NCBI RefSeq assembly: GCF_016937515.1
Contig: NZ_JAFHKM010000002.1
Coordinates: forward strand, 2,413,001-2,477,000
Direction: 5' to 3'
From: Cohnella algarum
Lineage (GTDB): Bacteria; Bacillota; Bacilli; Paenibacillales; Paenibacillaceae
Length of the DNA stretch: 64,000 bases
Every line of letters begins with the position of its first letter. The stretch's first letter is position 1. A program made the position numbers and the translations under genes. The notes beneath the pieces are model-generated. The model saw only the letters and a program-made list of their open reading frames with translations, did no database searches and had not been told where the DNA came from. Positions 55,928 to 64,000 of this stretch are shown here, piece after piece.

Positions 55928-56715
55928 AAAGTCCGATTCGCTGGCAAGGCGGCAAGTCGCGGTTGCGCGAGGACATTATCCGCCGGTTCCCGCCGCATGT
56001 GCTGTACGCGGAAGTGTTCGGCGGCGGGGGCTGGGTGCTGTTCGGAAAAGAACGGTCGAAGGTGGAAGTGTATTCAGACATCAACGCGGAGCTTGTCAAT
56101 TTTTTCAGAGTCATTCAGGAAGATTGGGAGGCGCTCGCCAAAAGGTTCGAGTGGGCGCTGTATGCCCGCGATGAGTTTGTGCGCATCCTGAACCGGCGGG
56201 ACGAGGAGCGCGATCCCGTTACCCGCGCTTACGATTTCTATTACCGGGTTTATTCCCATTTCGGCGGAAAATACAACGACTGTGACGATTGGGGGTACAC
56301 CCGCACCAAACCGGCTTACGACCTGAGCAAGGTCAAGGAAAAGTTCAAACTGGCGCATGAGCGGCTGATCGGCGTGTACATCGAAAACCGGTCGTTCGAA
56401 GAAGTTATCCCGCGATACGATTCGCCGGATAGCTTTTTTTATTGCGATCCGCCGTATCTCGGACTTTCCGGTTACCTGTACAAGTTCGATGAAACGCATC
56501 ACCGGAAATTGCGCGAGTTGCTCGGCGGCATCAAGGGCAAGTTTTTACTCAGCATCAACGACCACCCGCTCATCCGGGAATGGTACGCGCCATACGTGAT
56601 TGAGGAAGTGGAAACGCGCTACACGATCGCCAAACAACTGAAAGGGCGGCAGCCGGCAAAGGAACTGCTCATTTCCAATTATAAGCCCGCTGCCGGAGAC
56701 AAGAAGATCTTATGA
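55921..56715 (+). CDS. Dam-type (D12 class) DNA adenine methylase
   Basis: A 264-residue N6-adenine methyltransferase. The SAM-binding motif is EVFGGGGWVLF (near 29-39), the catalytic motif IV is FFYCDPPYLG (near 176-185), and PIRWQGGKSRL starts the protein as usual for this class. It would methylate DNA of the element, possibly for protection or expression control; no matching nuclease is seen next to it. TTG 55921 follows GAAGGAGAGG. Confidence 0.87.
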   Translation: MLKSPIRWQGGKSRLREDIIRRFPPHVLYAEVFGGGGWVLFGKERSKVEVYSDINAELVNFFRVIQEDWEALAKRFEWALYARDEFVRILNRRDEERDPVTRAYDFYYRVYSHFGGKYNDCDDWGYTRTKPAYDLSKVKEKFKLAHERLIGVYIENRSFEEVIPRYDSPDSFFYCDPPYLGLSGYLYKFDETHHRKLRELLGGIKGKFLLSINDHPLIREWYAPYVIEEVETRYTIAKQLKGRQPAKELLISNYKPAAGDKKIL

Positions 56716-56764
56716 TGAGGATGGATATCCGAGTCGAGCGATTTCAAGAAAGGAAGAACAAGAG

Positions 56765-56956
56765 ATGAGCGATCAGGTTCGCATTGAGCCGAAAGGCGGA
56801 AAGTTTGCTGTTGTGCTGGAGCATGATGGATTAACGCAGAAAATGGATGTGCGGGATACGTACCAGGAAGCGGAAAAGTATGCGTTTTATGTGGCGAGCC
56901 TAGTCAAACTGGACGTCTATTACCGGGGACAAAAAATTACTGAAAGGAAGGGCTGA
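56765..56956 (+). CDS. Hypothetical small protein
   Basis: A 63-residue protein (VRIEPKGGKFAVVLEHDG, then ASLVKLDVYYRGQKI). It looks like a small beta domain. AAAGGAAG precedes ATG. No known family. Confidence 0.55.
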   Translation: MSDQVRIEPKGGKFAVVLEHDGLTQKMDVRDTYQEAEKYAFYVASLVKLDVYYRGQKITERKG

Positions 56957-56958
56957 TC

Positions 56959-57152
56959 ATGGTAATAGTCCCCAAAAAGGTGTTGGAAGGACTGGAGGCG
57001 GTGCGCAGGTTTGGGGCGGTCAATATGCTGGATGTCCGGGGGTTATTCATTGGGCTGACGAGCTGGGGTATCCCGAAACGGCCCAGTGGATCCGCGAACA
57101 CCCGAAAAGGTATTCGGAAGGCGTGTTTACCGGATTTGAGGCCGAATCGTAA
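56959..57152 (+). pseudogene. DUF5049-like small protein, frameshifted
   Basis: VPKKVLEGLEAVRRFGAVNMLDVRG in one frame is followed, after a run of five G near 57045, by VIHWADELGYPETAQWIREHPKRYSEGVFTGFEAES in the next frame. The joined protein of about 64 residues resembles DUF5049 proteins found in phage and plasmid genomes. One added G restores the frame. Confidence 0.6.
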
Positions 57153-57200
57153 AAAACAATCATTTGAAATCATCGGCCAGTTGGAGAGGAGGTTTTTGAT

Positions 57201-58784
57201 TTGCAGGTGGTGTTGTTTCGTCCTCACCAGCTCCGGCGGCAAGCGTGGGTCGAGCGGCTGCGAATATCGGGCTGTGACATCAAATTCGTTCATGATCCGG
57301 AGCGGATATCCGGGGAAACGAAGCTTGTCGTCATTGATACGGCGGTTGAAAGATGGAAGGAATATGTCCGACTGGTGCAGGAAAAAGGGCTGCCCATTGT
57401 ATTGTTAACGGACTGCGATGCGCAGTTGACGGAGGAGGAGCTCGCATCACTCGGCGCAGTCGGAACGGTGACGCAGAACGAGGAAACAGACCGGGTCTTT
57501 TCCAGGTTCCTTCGCCCGAATGAAAATCATCCGACGGATCGGGCAGAAACGGATGCGCTAGATGCGTTTCCGCAGTATGGAAGAGGGTTGATATTGACGG
57601 CTGAAGAATCTGGTGAACAGGAATCGGAACAGACTGATTCGATCCGGGATAAGGACAAAGAGCCGGAATCAACGGTTGCCGAATCGGAATTCGAACAGGC
57701 GATTCAGAGGGATATGTCCACAGGCAGTACGCTATCACAGCGAAAAGCGGCACGGCAGAGATCGGCGAAACGTCCTTCCACTAAGACCATTCCTACTATT
57801 GGTGAAGATCATGCCTTGCTTTCGGATGAAGTTCTTATGCGGGACTCAAAGCCGCCTCTCACGGAAGACGAAGAACAAGAGCCGCCCAACAGTCCGGCGA
57901 AGGGACAAATAACGATAACAGACGAGCAAATAGAGACTTGGCCGGAAGACCCGGTTGCGCAGGTCGCGGCTCAGACACCGTTTCTTCCCTCTGTGAGAAG
58001 CCGGGATATCCCTTCGGTCGCGGCTGTCTATGCGGCCAAAGGGGGCGTGGGCAAAACGACGTTCCTTTTGCACCTGGCTGCGCTTTTGGCAAAAGAAGGA
58101 TGCCGGGTTTGCGTCCTTGATCTGGATCTGATGCACGGTACGGTGGCTTCTATGTTGCAAATTCAACCGAATAAAACGATCGTCGATCTGGTTCGCCGGA
58201 TCGATGATCCGAAAGCGAGCCGAGCCTGTCTTCTCCCAACGAAGATGGGCTTTTCTATTGTCACCGCACCTTCGCAGCCATGTACGTTTCGGATTCAGCG
58301 TGAACAGTTGTTGGTAGTCCTTCGGTTCTTGAAAGAGGAAACGGACATCGTGCTTATCGATACGCCTGTCCATTTCGACAGCCTGATCAAGCTGGCTTTG
58401 GAACAGGCCGAGCAGCTAATCCTGATGACAACCGATGAGCCGGCCAGCGTGGAGAGCCTTGTGCGAATGAAGCCGCTGCTAAGCAGTCTTCAGCCGACGC
58501 CAGAGCTTTACATGGTATGGAACCGTCTCACGGAACAGGCGCCGATGGAGCAGTGGCGCGAGAACCTGCCGTGGCCGGTGATGTTGGAATTGCCGGAAGA
58601 TCCTACGGTCAGCAAGGCGGTTCGAAGCGGTCAGTGGATCGCAAGTTCGCCTTGCAGTCCGTATCGTCTGCGGGTGAAACAGCTTGCGGACAGGTGGCTG
58701 GGTGTGGAGCCGGAGCGTTCCGGCGACAAGCGAAACCTGCTCAGGCGTTTGCTGGCCAACCTGAACTATATGAAAACAACGTGA
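57201..58784 (+). CDS. ParA/MinD-like ATPase with N-terminal receiver-like domain (TadZ/CpaE-type)
   Basis: A 527-residue protein. The N-terminal part (1-100) looks like an atypical receiver-like domain (VVLFRPHQLRRQAWVERLRIS, then LVVIDTAVERW). A long acidic, low-complexity linker follows (about 110-265). The C-terminal P-loop ATPase (270-500) has the deviant Walker A AKGGVGKTTF and a second acidic motif VLIDTPVHFD. This order resembles TadZ/CpaE, which places Tad pilus machinery. TTG 57201 follows GGAGAGGAGG. Confidence 0.8.
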   Translation: MQVVLFRPHQLRRQAWVERLRISGCDIKFVHDPERISGETKLVVIDTAVERWKEYVRLVQEKGLPIVLLTDCDAQLTEEELASLGAVGTVTQNEETDRVFSRFLRPNENHPTDRAETDALDAFPQYGRGLILTAEESGEQESEQTDSIRDKDKEPESTVAESEFEQAIQRDMSTGSTLSQRKAARQRSAKRPSTKTIPTIGEDHALLSDEVLMRDSKPPLTEDEEQEPPNSPAKGQITITDEQIETWPEDPVAQVAAQTPFLPSVRSRDIPSVAAVYAAKGGVGKTTFLLHLAALLAKEGCRVCVLDLDLMHGTVASMLQIQPNKTIVDLVRRIDDPKASRACLLPTKMGFSIVTAPSQPCTFRIQREQLLVVLRFLKEETDIVLIDTPVHFDSLIKLALEQAEQLILMTTDEPASVESLVRMKPLLSSLQPTPELYMVWNRLTEQAPMEQWRENLPWPVMLELPEDPTVSKAVRSGQWIASSPCSPYRLRVKQLADRWLGVEPERSGDKRNLLRRLLANLNYMKTT

Positions 58785-58801
58785 GAGGCGGTGAAAGAGA
58801 C

Positions 58802-59032
58802 ATGAAAGTAATCGAAGCGAAAGTATCCTATCCTATCAATGCCAGAGGCGGCTTGTATGTTCTGATTGAAGGGACGCAAACGGATGTTTATAAGGGGGCG
58901 TCGGATCGTATGGCCATGGAAACCGCGAACCGTCTTGGATGGAAAGGCGACGGTCAAGCGACCATCGGCATCCCCGCACGAGAAGGAATCGATCTGTATA
59001 CGCGTGTGTACTGGTTTCACGAAAAGTTGTAA
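58802..59032 (+). CDS. Hypothetical small protein
   Basis: A 76-residue protein with no recognised family (VSYPINARGGLYVLIEGTQT; ends VYWFHEKL). It follows the ParA/TadZ-like gene by 17 bases with GAGGCGG upstream. Confidence 0.55.
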   Translation: MKVIEAKVSYPINARGGLYVLIEGTQTDVYKGASDRMAMETANRLGWKGDGQATIGIPAREGIDLYTRVYWFHEKL

Positions 59033-59170
59033 TTCCATTTTATATAAGGCCCATTTAAAGCTACCCTAACGAGCAGTTTAGCGAAGTAGCACTATTTCTT
59101 CTTCTGACAGTTAGTGAGATAATTGTATGAGGATCAAAATGAAAACGATTGATTAGGGAGTGCTTAAAAA

Positions 59171-59626
59171 ATGGATTGTTGCGCACCTTCAAATTACACT
59201 GAAGAGGTTAGAACAAACTGCCCTTCGTGCAAGAATAAAGGCAAGAACGTACAACTGATAACTCTAAAGTCGCTGCTTAAGGCTTCGGCTCTAGAAACTA
59301 TCGTACCCGACACCTCCTACTTCTTCTGTCCAAACTCATCTTGCTCTACTGTTTATTTCAGTGGAGACCATTTGCAATCATTCACTGAGGACAACATGAA
59401 GGTGCCTGTGTACCAAAAGAACTTGGGCATGGATGTGCCTGTATGTTACTGCTTTAATTGGACGAGAGAGCGCCTTCTTCAAGCGGCAACCACCGACCAA
59501 CAACCTGCTGATCGAATCAAAGCGCATGTTCAGGCGGGTCGCTGTGGATGCGAAGTAAACAACCCGCAAGGTGTATGTTGCTTAGGCAACGTGAACGCTT
59601 TTGTACGGGGTCTCAACGAGGTGTGA
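59171..59626 (+). CDS. CopZ-like 2Fe-2S (Csac_0668-type) metallochaperone domain protein
   Basis: A 151-residue protein with twelve or more Cys in pairs: CC at the N-terminus, NCPSCKNKG, CPNSSCSTVYF, VCYCFNW and CGCEVNNPQGVCCLGNV. This is the pattern of the Fe-S-binding domain that precedes copper chaperone domains (CopZ N-terminal), annotated as Csac_0668-type ferredoxin. There is no HMA domain in this version. A copper or iron-sulfur transfer role is likely. It is a stand-alone gene with AGGGAG upstream, in contrast to the tight transfer operon. Confidence 0.75.
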   Translation: MDCCAPSNYTEEVRTNCPSCKNKGKNVQLITLKSLLKASALETIVPDTSYFFCPNSSCSTVYFSGDHLQSFTEDNMKVPVYQKNLGMDVPVCYCFNWTRERLLQAATTDQQPADRIKAHVQAGRCGCEVNNPQGVCCLGNVNAFVRGLNEV

Positions 59627-59690
59627 GCACGCCCTTTCTTTATATAGATCTTACGATTTACTGAATAGTCACTGATGAAGGAAAATTATA

Positions 59691-60102
59691 ATGAAAATGT
59701 TACAAGCCATTCCAGCCTTGCCAGTGAGGAATATCGTAAAAAGCATGGATTTTTATCGGGATAAACTTGGCTTTGTAATTGTCCACCAGGAGGAAGGTTT
59801 CGCTTTCGTACAGTGCGATGCGGTTAAAGATTAAACTTTGGGTTGCTAATGTTGAAAGCTGGCGAAGGCGCAACAACCCATCACCGATTGTATCGGGAGC
59901 TGAATCATTTATTGTTGGTACGGCTAGTTGTCGTATAGAGGTTGAAGACGTTGACGAACTGTACCGACAATTTCAACCAAAAGGAAATCTACATCCAAAC
60001 AGGACATTAAGCGACCAGTGGTGGGGTGAACGAGATTTCAGTGTGACAGACCCAAACAACAATCTCATTACTTTTTTTGAAAGATTGAACAAGCCTATAT
60101 GA
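59691..60102 (+). pseudogene. ble: Bleomycin-resistance (VOC family) protein, frameshifted
   Basis: The first frame gives MLQAIPALPVRNIVKSMDFY, then DKLGFVIVHQEEGFAFVQCDAVKD and stops. Homology continues in another frame from about 59820 (LWVANVESWRRRNNPSPIVSGAESFIVGTASCRIEVED to RDFSVTDPNNNLITFFE). This is the vicinal oxygen chelate fold of bleomycin-binding proteins. A one-base difference near GTTAAAGATTAAAC breaks it. It may be cargo of the element. Confidence 0.75.
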
Positions 60103-60139
60103 CACATAGTATAGTTCAAAGGAAAGCAATAGCTCAATC

Positions 60140-60168
60140 AACCGCTCATACCATGGGCGGTTTTCTTT
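60140..60168 (+). terminator. Rho-independent terminator
   Basis: AACCGC and GCGGTT pair across an eleven-base loop, followed by TTCTTTTGTT. It ends the resistance-gene unit before the CpaB-like gene. Confidence 0.65.
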
Positions 60169-60222
60169 TGTTAAAATGTTTTTCAATTTTTCCATAAAGT
60201 TAAAAAAGGAGAATGAAAAGCC

Positions 60223-61341
60223 ATGAACAGCCGACAACAGAAACGAGTCATTATTGCATCCATTGTCGGAGGATTGGCTCTGCTCCTATTAGTGCTGGCA
60301 ATTGTGTTCTATTTTCAAGCGAAGCAAGCCAGCTTTGAAGAGCAGCTTCAGTCCGAATACGAAACGAGAATCAAGGAATGGGAGTCGAGGGAACAGACGG
60401 CGATAACGACGGTGTTGGCGGCCAGCCGCAGCATTCCGGCTGGAACAACCCTTCAAGCGGGGGATGTTAAAGCGGTGGAGGTGTCGACCTCCCTGGAATC
60501 ATCCGGAAGCATCAAAGAGCCAAACGCGGCCGTCGGCAAAATCACCAAGATCGATTTGCAGCCGAACACGCCGCTTGTCGCTTCGATGCTGTTTGAAGAC
60601 AAGCCGATCCCGAGGGATTTAAGGGTGCAGGAATTCAATGTCATCCAGTTGCCGACGAATCTGCAAAAAGGGCAGTTTGTCGATGTACGGATCAACTTCC
60701 CGACCGGCGAGGATTTTATCGTCCTCAGCAAAAAGAAAGTCCGGGAACTGTCCGGCACGATCGTTTGGTACGAAATGAACGAAACCGAAATCCTGATGGC
60801 TTCCAGCGCCATCATCGACGCCTATCTGCAAGGGGCCAAGCTGTACGCGCTTACCTATGTCGATCCGGGGACTCAGGAAGCGGCGGTTGCCAACTACCCG
60901 TCCAACCCGAAGGTGCTAGACCTGATGGAGCGTGATCCGAACATTTTGGATGAAGCGAAAACCGCGCTCGCCCGCCAGCTTCGCGCAACGCTGGATAACA
61001 ATCTGAAAGCGATGAGCGACACGGACAAAATGAGGGTGATCAGCGGCAGCGTCACCGTTCAGCAGCAGCTGCAAAATGAGCGGATTACGACACAGCAAAA
61101 CAATGAATTCCGGCAGAGCATTCAGCAGCAGGCACAAGCATCAACCGGCGGACAAAACAATCAAGCTGAACAAACAACGCCGAATCCAAATGAACCTGCA
61201 ACACCGTCAAGTGTGCTGCCTTCGTCCGAACCAGCAAAGGAAACGCCGGCATCGACTCAGACACCGGACCATGTCAACGATTCGCCCAAGACGGATCGGC
61301 TCGAAGATGTGTTTGATCAGCCGAAGACCGGCGGCTCATAA
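60223..61341 (+). CDS. cpaB: CpaB/SAF-domain pilus assembly protein
   Basis: A 372-residue protein with one N-terminal helix (10-31), a coiled segment, a SAF domain (about 62-125: VLAASRSIPAGTTLQAGDVKAV, then LQPNTPLVASML) and a C-terminal disordered Gln/Pro/Ser-rich tail. The RcpC/CpaB-like region (about 130-200) follows the SAF. CpaB proteins belong to Flp/Tad pilus machines, where they sit in the membrane. It begins a new run of genes for this kind of machine. AAAAAGGAG precedes the ATG. Confidence 0.82.
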   Translation: MNSRQQKRVIIASIVGGLALLLLVLAIVFYFQAKQASFEEQLQSEYETRIKEWESREQTAITTVLAASRSIPAGTTLQAGDVKAVEVSTSLESSGSIKEPNAAVGKITKIDLQPNTPLVASMLFEDKPIPRDLRVQEFNVIQLPTNLQKGQFVDVRINFPTGEDFIVLSKKKVRELSGTIVWYEMNETEILMASSAIIDAYLQGAKLYALTYVDPGTQEAAVANYPSNPKVLDLMERDPNILDEAKTALARQLRATLDNNLKAMSDTDKMRVISGSVTVQQQLQNERITTQQNNEFRQSIQQQAQASTGGQNNQAEQTTPNPNEPATPSSVLPSSEPAKETPASTQTPDHVNDSPKTDRLEDVFDQPKTGGS

Positions 61342-61356
61342 AGGAAGGAGGCCGAC

Positions 61357-62082
61357 ATGAAACAAGTTGTTTTTTTCGGTGCGCCGGATAAAAGCCATTT
61401 GCTGCTTGTGCTGGGCAAGCTGCTGGTTGCTGCCGGGCAGCGGGTGCTGCTTGTCGATTCGACGGTCGCACAGTCGGTGCTAGGTTATCTTCCTCCGTCG
61501 GATGAGCGTCCGGGCGCATTCGTCACCGAATATGAGGGGCTGGACGTTGCCGGAGGGTTTATTACTTACGGCCAGCTGGACCGCTATTTGAAGCAAACGG
61601 AAGGCGGGTGGCCGCATTACGACGTCATGCTGCTTGATACGGATCATGCCGAATTTGTCAAAGGGCTGGAGCTGCAGGCGTTTGCTCATCGCGTCTGGTG
61701 CAGCAGCTTTGAAAAATTGGCGCTCAAGAAAAACGTGGAATTGATGCAGCGGCTGTGTCTGGCGAAATCTGCCCCGCAGCCGCTGCCGTTTTTCGAGATG
61801 ATATACCCGTTTGTGCATTCCACGATTACTGAGACATATTTGCATTCGCATTACGATAATGATTCGGTCCAGTGGCAGGACCCGGTATTCCGCATTCCAC
61901 TCGACGACCGGGATGTTTCGGTAAAGATCGATAATCAGCATCATGCCCGGATCGATGTGAGAAAGCTGTCCGGAGCGTATGTCCGTACGGCGCTGTCAAT
62001 GTCGAAGACGCTGTTCGAAATGAACGGGCGAACCGTCAAAACGGCTTGGAAACGGGTGAGGAGGAATCGCCGTGGGAGTTAA
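61357..62082 (+). CDS. MinD/ParA-like protein without Walker A
   Basis: A 241-residue protein. The fold outline resembles ParA-type ATPases (VVFFGAPDKSHLLLVLGKLLVAAGQRVLLVDS, then YDVMLLDTDHAEF), but the P-loop glycines and lysine are replaced (GAPDKSHLL), so it probably does not hydrolyse ATP. It may be a partner subunit for the similar protein encoded next. AAGGAAGGAGG precedes ATG. It overlaps the next start by 11 bases. Confidence 0.65.
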   Translation: MKQVVFFGAPDKSHLLLVLGKLLVAAGQRVLLVDSTVAQSVLGYLPPSDERPGAFVTEYEGLDVAGGFITYGQLDRYLKQTEGGWPHYDVMLLDTDHAEFVKGLELQAFAHRVWCSSFEKLALKKNVELMQRLCLAKSAPQPLPFFEMIYPFVHSTITETYLHSHYDNDSVQWQDPVFRIPLDDRDVSVKIDNQHHARIDVRKLSGAYVRTALSMSKTLFEMNGRTVKTAWKRVRRNRRGS

Positions 62083-62896
62083 CGTCGTCTTCTGGAGTCC
62101 GGTGCCGGGGCAAACGGGAAACACGACGAATATGATCGCTGTCGCCGCGCTGCTCGGTCTTGAATATTCGGCCCGAACGCTTTTGCTTAGCCATGTGCAA
62201 AGCCGGCGCGCCGTCATCGAACAGGCGTTTATAAAGCGGCGAACAGAGTCCGCTTATACTGCCGACTCCGGCGTCGATGCCTTGGCGCGGCTTGTTCAAA
62301 ACCGCAAGCTGTCGCCGGATATGATCCGGGACTACACCTTGCCGCTGCTCAAGGACCGGCTCGACCTGCTGCCGGGCTCGAACAAGCCAGACAAAACATT
62401 TATCCCCGCCATGAAGGAAGTGCTTCAGCCGCTGCTGGATACGGCGAAGCGCTATTACGACCTGACGCTGATCGACGGCGGCAGTGGCACGGGATCCGGA
62501 TGGACGCAGGCGCTGCTGGAAAACGCCGATCTGGCGGTGGTCAGCCTGAACCAGAACCGCTTCGTGTTGGAGCGGTTTTTTCAGCAGCAAGATGGGCTTC
62601 TGAAGGAGACCAAACAGATTCTGGTTCTCGGACAGTACGACCGGCATTCCGGGCAAACCGCCAAAAATACCGCCAGAAAGTATAAGGCAAGCGTCCCGCT
62701 CTATCCGGTTCCGCATCATGCAGGGTTTATGGATGCATCGCAGGAATGCCGCGCGATTGACTTCATGTTTCGAAATCGCAGCGTGCCGGGCGATCATGAG
62801 AATTATTTTTTCATGCGGTGTGTCCGGGTGCTGACGCAGGCGATCATCGAACGAGCCGGATTCAACAAGCCGTTTTTTGGCGGGAAGGGGGAGTAG
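62072..62896 (+). CDS. ParA-like ATPase with variant Walker A
   Basis: A 274-residue protein. The P-loop position reads SPVPGQTGNTTN (7-20), differing from KGGxGKT because the signature Lys are lacking; the second motif is DLTLIDGGSGTGSGW. It belongs with CpaE-type ATPases by position. GTG 62072 lies inside the end of the previous gene, so the two are coupled. Confidence 0.65.
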   Translation: MGVNVVFWSPVPGQTGNTTNMIAVAALLGLEYSARTLLLSHVQSRRAVIEQAFIKRRTESAYTADSGVDALARLVQNRKLSPDMIRDYTLPLLKDRLDLLPGSNKPDKTFIPAMKEVLQPLLDTAKRYYDLTLIDGGSGTGSGWTQALLENADLAVVSLNQNRFVLERFFQQQDGLLKETKQILVLGQYDRHSGQTAKNTARKYKASVPLYPVPHHAGFMDASQECRAIDFMFRNRSVPGDHENYFFMRCVRVLTQAIIERAGFNKPFFGGKGE

Positions 62897-62899
62897 CGG

Positions 62900-64000
62900 A
62901 TGCTGGGGCTGTTGAACGGCTTGCTCATCCTCATGCTTCTCCTGCTCTCGGCCGCGCTGCTGTACTTCCGCATGAGCGGGCGCAAGCCGGAGAAGCTGCC
63001 GGAGGAACGGGTCTACTCCGTTGACGCGATGACTGCGTACGTGAAACAGGCGCTGCATGACCTGACGAGCAGCAACCTGTATGATCTCGGTTTATCCGAA
63101 GAGGAATTCCGGCGCCGGAAAAACAAGCGGGCGGAACTGAAGAAGGCGCTGCGCGGCTGCACATCCGGGGATTTGCGGGACAAAGCGTATGTGAAGCAGT
63201 TTTTATACGATCTTCTTTTACAGACGTATCAACTGGACGAGGGGAATATCAACCGGATCATCCCATTCGACGATCCGTACGAGCTTTCACCGCAGGATCA
63301 GTTCGAGATTTTGCTGCATCTGTACAAGAAACGGTACCGTCAAGATGCGCTCGGCGAACTGATTCGCAAATACGAGCTGGACCGGCCCAAGCTCGGGATA
63401 GAGGATGGGCAAACCGAATCGTACCGGATCACCGCCGAGGAAATCCATGATATTTATAAAAAGGAAGCCAGGCGGCTGCATTTCGAGGACAAGCTGCGAA
63501 TCGTGGTGCAGCGTATTTACCAGCAATACAAAGGCTTCAGCGTCGTGGATGAAATCCGGGATATGAAAATCGACGGCGTGTCGGCCGGTGTGTCCGGTTT
63601 GCCGCCTTCCGTGTGGGAGGGGGAATGGGAGTTTCAGGCCGACGCGCTGCTGCGCGAAGTGCCGAAGTCCCACGACAGCGTTTGGATTTTTTACAAAGGG
63701 AAATCCATCCATCTGAGCTTCCTTTCCTTTGGCACGGAGCAAGAACTGAAGCGTGTCTGCCAGAACATTTACAAGCATAACTATCCCGGCCAATTGTCGG
63801 AAGCGAACGGTTTCAAGGTGAATGAGATGGCCGACGGCTCCCGCGTCGTGGTGCTTCGCCCCCGGTTTTCGGAATCGTGGGCTTTTTTTGTGCGCAAATT
63901 CGATGTGCAGAGCGCCGCGCTGGAACAGCTCATCCGGGACGACAATGCCCAGCTCCCCATCGGCCTGATTGCCTTTCTGGTTAAAGGCGCACGGATTACT
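62900..64000 (+). CDS. cpaF: CpaF/VirB11-family secretion ATPase, N-terminal part, cut by window edge
   Basis: The frame from ATG 62900 is open to the window end (at least 367 residues). It has one N-terminal helix (4-21), a charged region (70-200) and then EEIHDIYKKEARRLHFEDKLRIVVQRIYQQYKGFSVVDEIRDMKIDGVSAGVSGLPP-like sequence typical of the N-terminal domain before the ATPase core of CpaF/TadA-type secretion ATPases. The Walker motifs would lie beyond the edge, so the call rests on pattern and gene order. It is the fourth gene of the CpaB-ATPase-ATPase-CpaF block. Confidence 0.6.
   Translation, partial: MLGLLNGLLILMLLLLSAALLYFRMSGRKPEKLPEERVYSVDAMTAYVKQALHDLTSSNLYDLGLSEEEFRRRKNKRAELKKALRGCTSGDLRDKAYVKQFLYDLLLQTYQLDEGNINRIIPFDDPYELSPQDQFEILLHLYKKRYRQDALGELIRKYELDRPKLGIEDGQTESYRITAEEIHDIYKKEARRLHFEDKLRIVVQRIYQQYKGFSVVDEIRDMKIDGVSAGVSGLPPSVWEGEWEFQADALLREVPKSHDSVWIFYKGKSIHLSFLSFGTEQELKRVCQNIYKHNYPGQLSEANGFKVNEMADGSRVVVLRPRFSESWAFFVRKFDVQSAALEQLIRDDNAQLPIGLIAFLVKGARIT

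Noticed and set aside
1..64000. CRISPR array or rRNA genes
   Set aside because: No regularly spaced direct repeats or conserved rRNA stretches were noticed on either strand.

Overview
The window reads as chromosome from a spore-forming, Gram-positive bacterium of the phylum Bacillota, most likely Paenibacillaceae or a close relative. Supporting signs are a SpoIIP amidase, a YjcZ-type sporulation peptide, an LTA-synthase-family enzyme, strong GGAGG-type ribosome binding sites and many TTG/GTG starts. No rRNA, tRNA or CRISPR array was seen.

Bases 1 to about 43,000 form a mosaic island of copper, thiol-redox and cell-envelope genes, cut up by insertion sequences. It holds a membrane cupredoxin, a CcdA/UreH-like transporter, a Met-rich peptide, a CopC-CopC-CopD fusion, a solitary CuA lipoprotein, a Cys-rich copper-storage protein, two ResA/TlpA thioredoxins, a rhodanese, Lgt and an Lgt-like paralogue, a MurE-like ligase, a VTT-domain protein, a C39 peptidase and BNR-type lipoproteins. 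A BlaI/CopY-type repressor (20042-20464) is translationally coupled to an M56 (BlaR1-like) membrane metalloprotease. I find nine copies of one 15-bp dyad, ACTACA-N3-TGTAGT, in front of these redox and copper genes and the repressor itself. This suggests one dispersed regulon and is the main discovery of the window. A ccdA-BNR lipoprotein module exists in one near-complete and several decayed copies (29.9, 36.0, 39.0 and 42.4 kb).

Mobile elements in this part: two IS110-family copies (7.85 and 37.24 kb), whose leader is better conserved than their coding region and folds into a candidate bridge RNA; a DDE element with 19-bp ends inserted in the A-tract at the end of the first IS110; an IS1182/IS5-like element at 13.7-15.2 kb; and an IS1380-family element that splits the murE-like gene with a clean TTGAA duplication. 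Ordinary genes lie between: SpoIIP, an ECF sigma/anti-sigma pair, LTA synthase, two methyltransferases, asparagine synthase, an OmpR-type two-component pair and a DUF4015 glycoside hydrolase.

From about 43.3 kb the base composition rises and a conjugative element begins, reading entirely on the + strand to the window end. It has a coupling-type ATPase (interrupted by a stop), a replication-relaxation protein, TcpC, a small membrane protein, TcpE, a VirB4 ATPase, a VirB6/TcpH-like protein and an M23/lysozyme-type hydrolase: the order of a Gram-positive type IV secretion system. After that come many small unknown genes, a C5 methyltransferase lacking its catalytic loop, a Dam-type adenine methylase, a ParA/TadZ-like ATPase, a CopZ-like Fe-S protein, a bleomycin-resistance remnant and a CpaB-ATPase-ATPase-CpaF (Tad pilus-like) block running off the edge. 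Neither relaxase nor integrase is in view.

Many genes carry single-base indels, often in homopolymers, or in-frame stops. Some may be real decay and some sequencing error; the sequence alone cannot decide.
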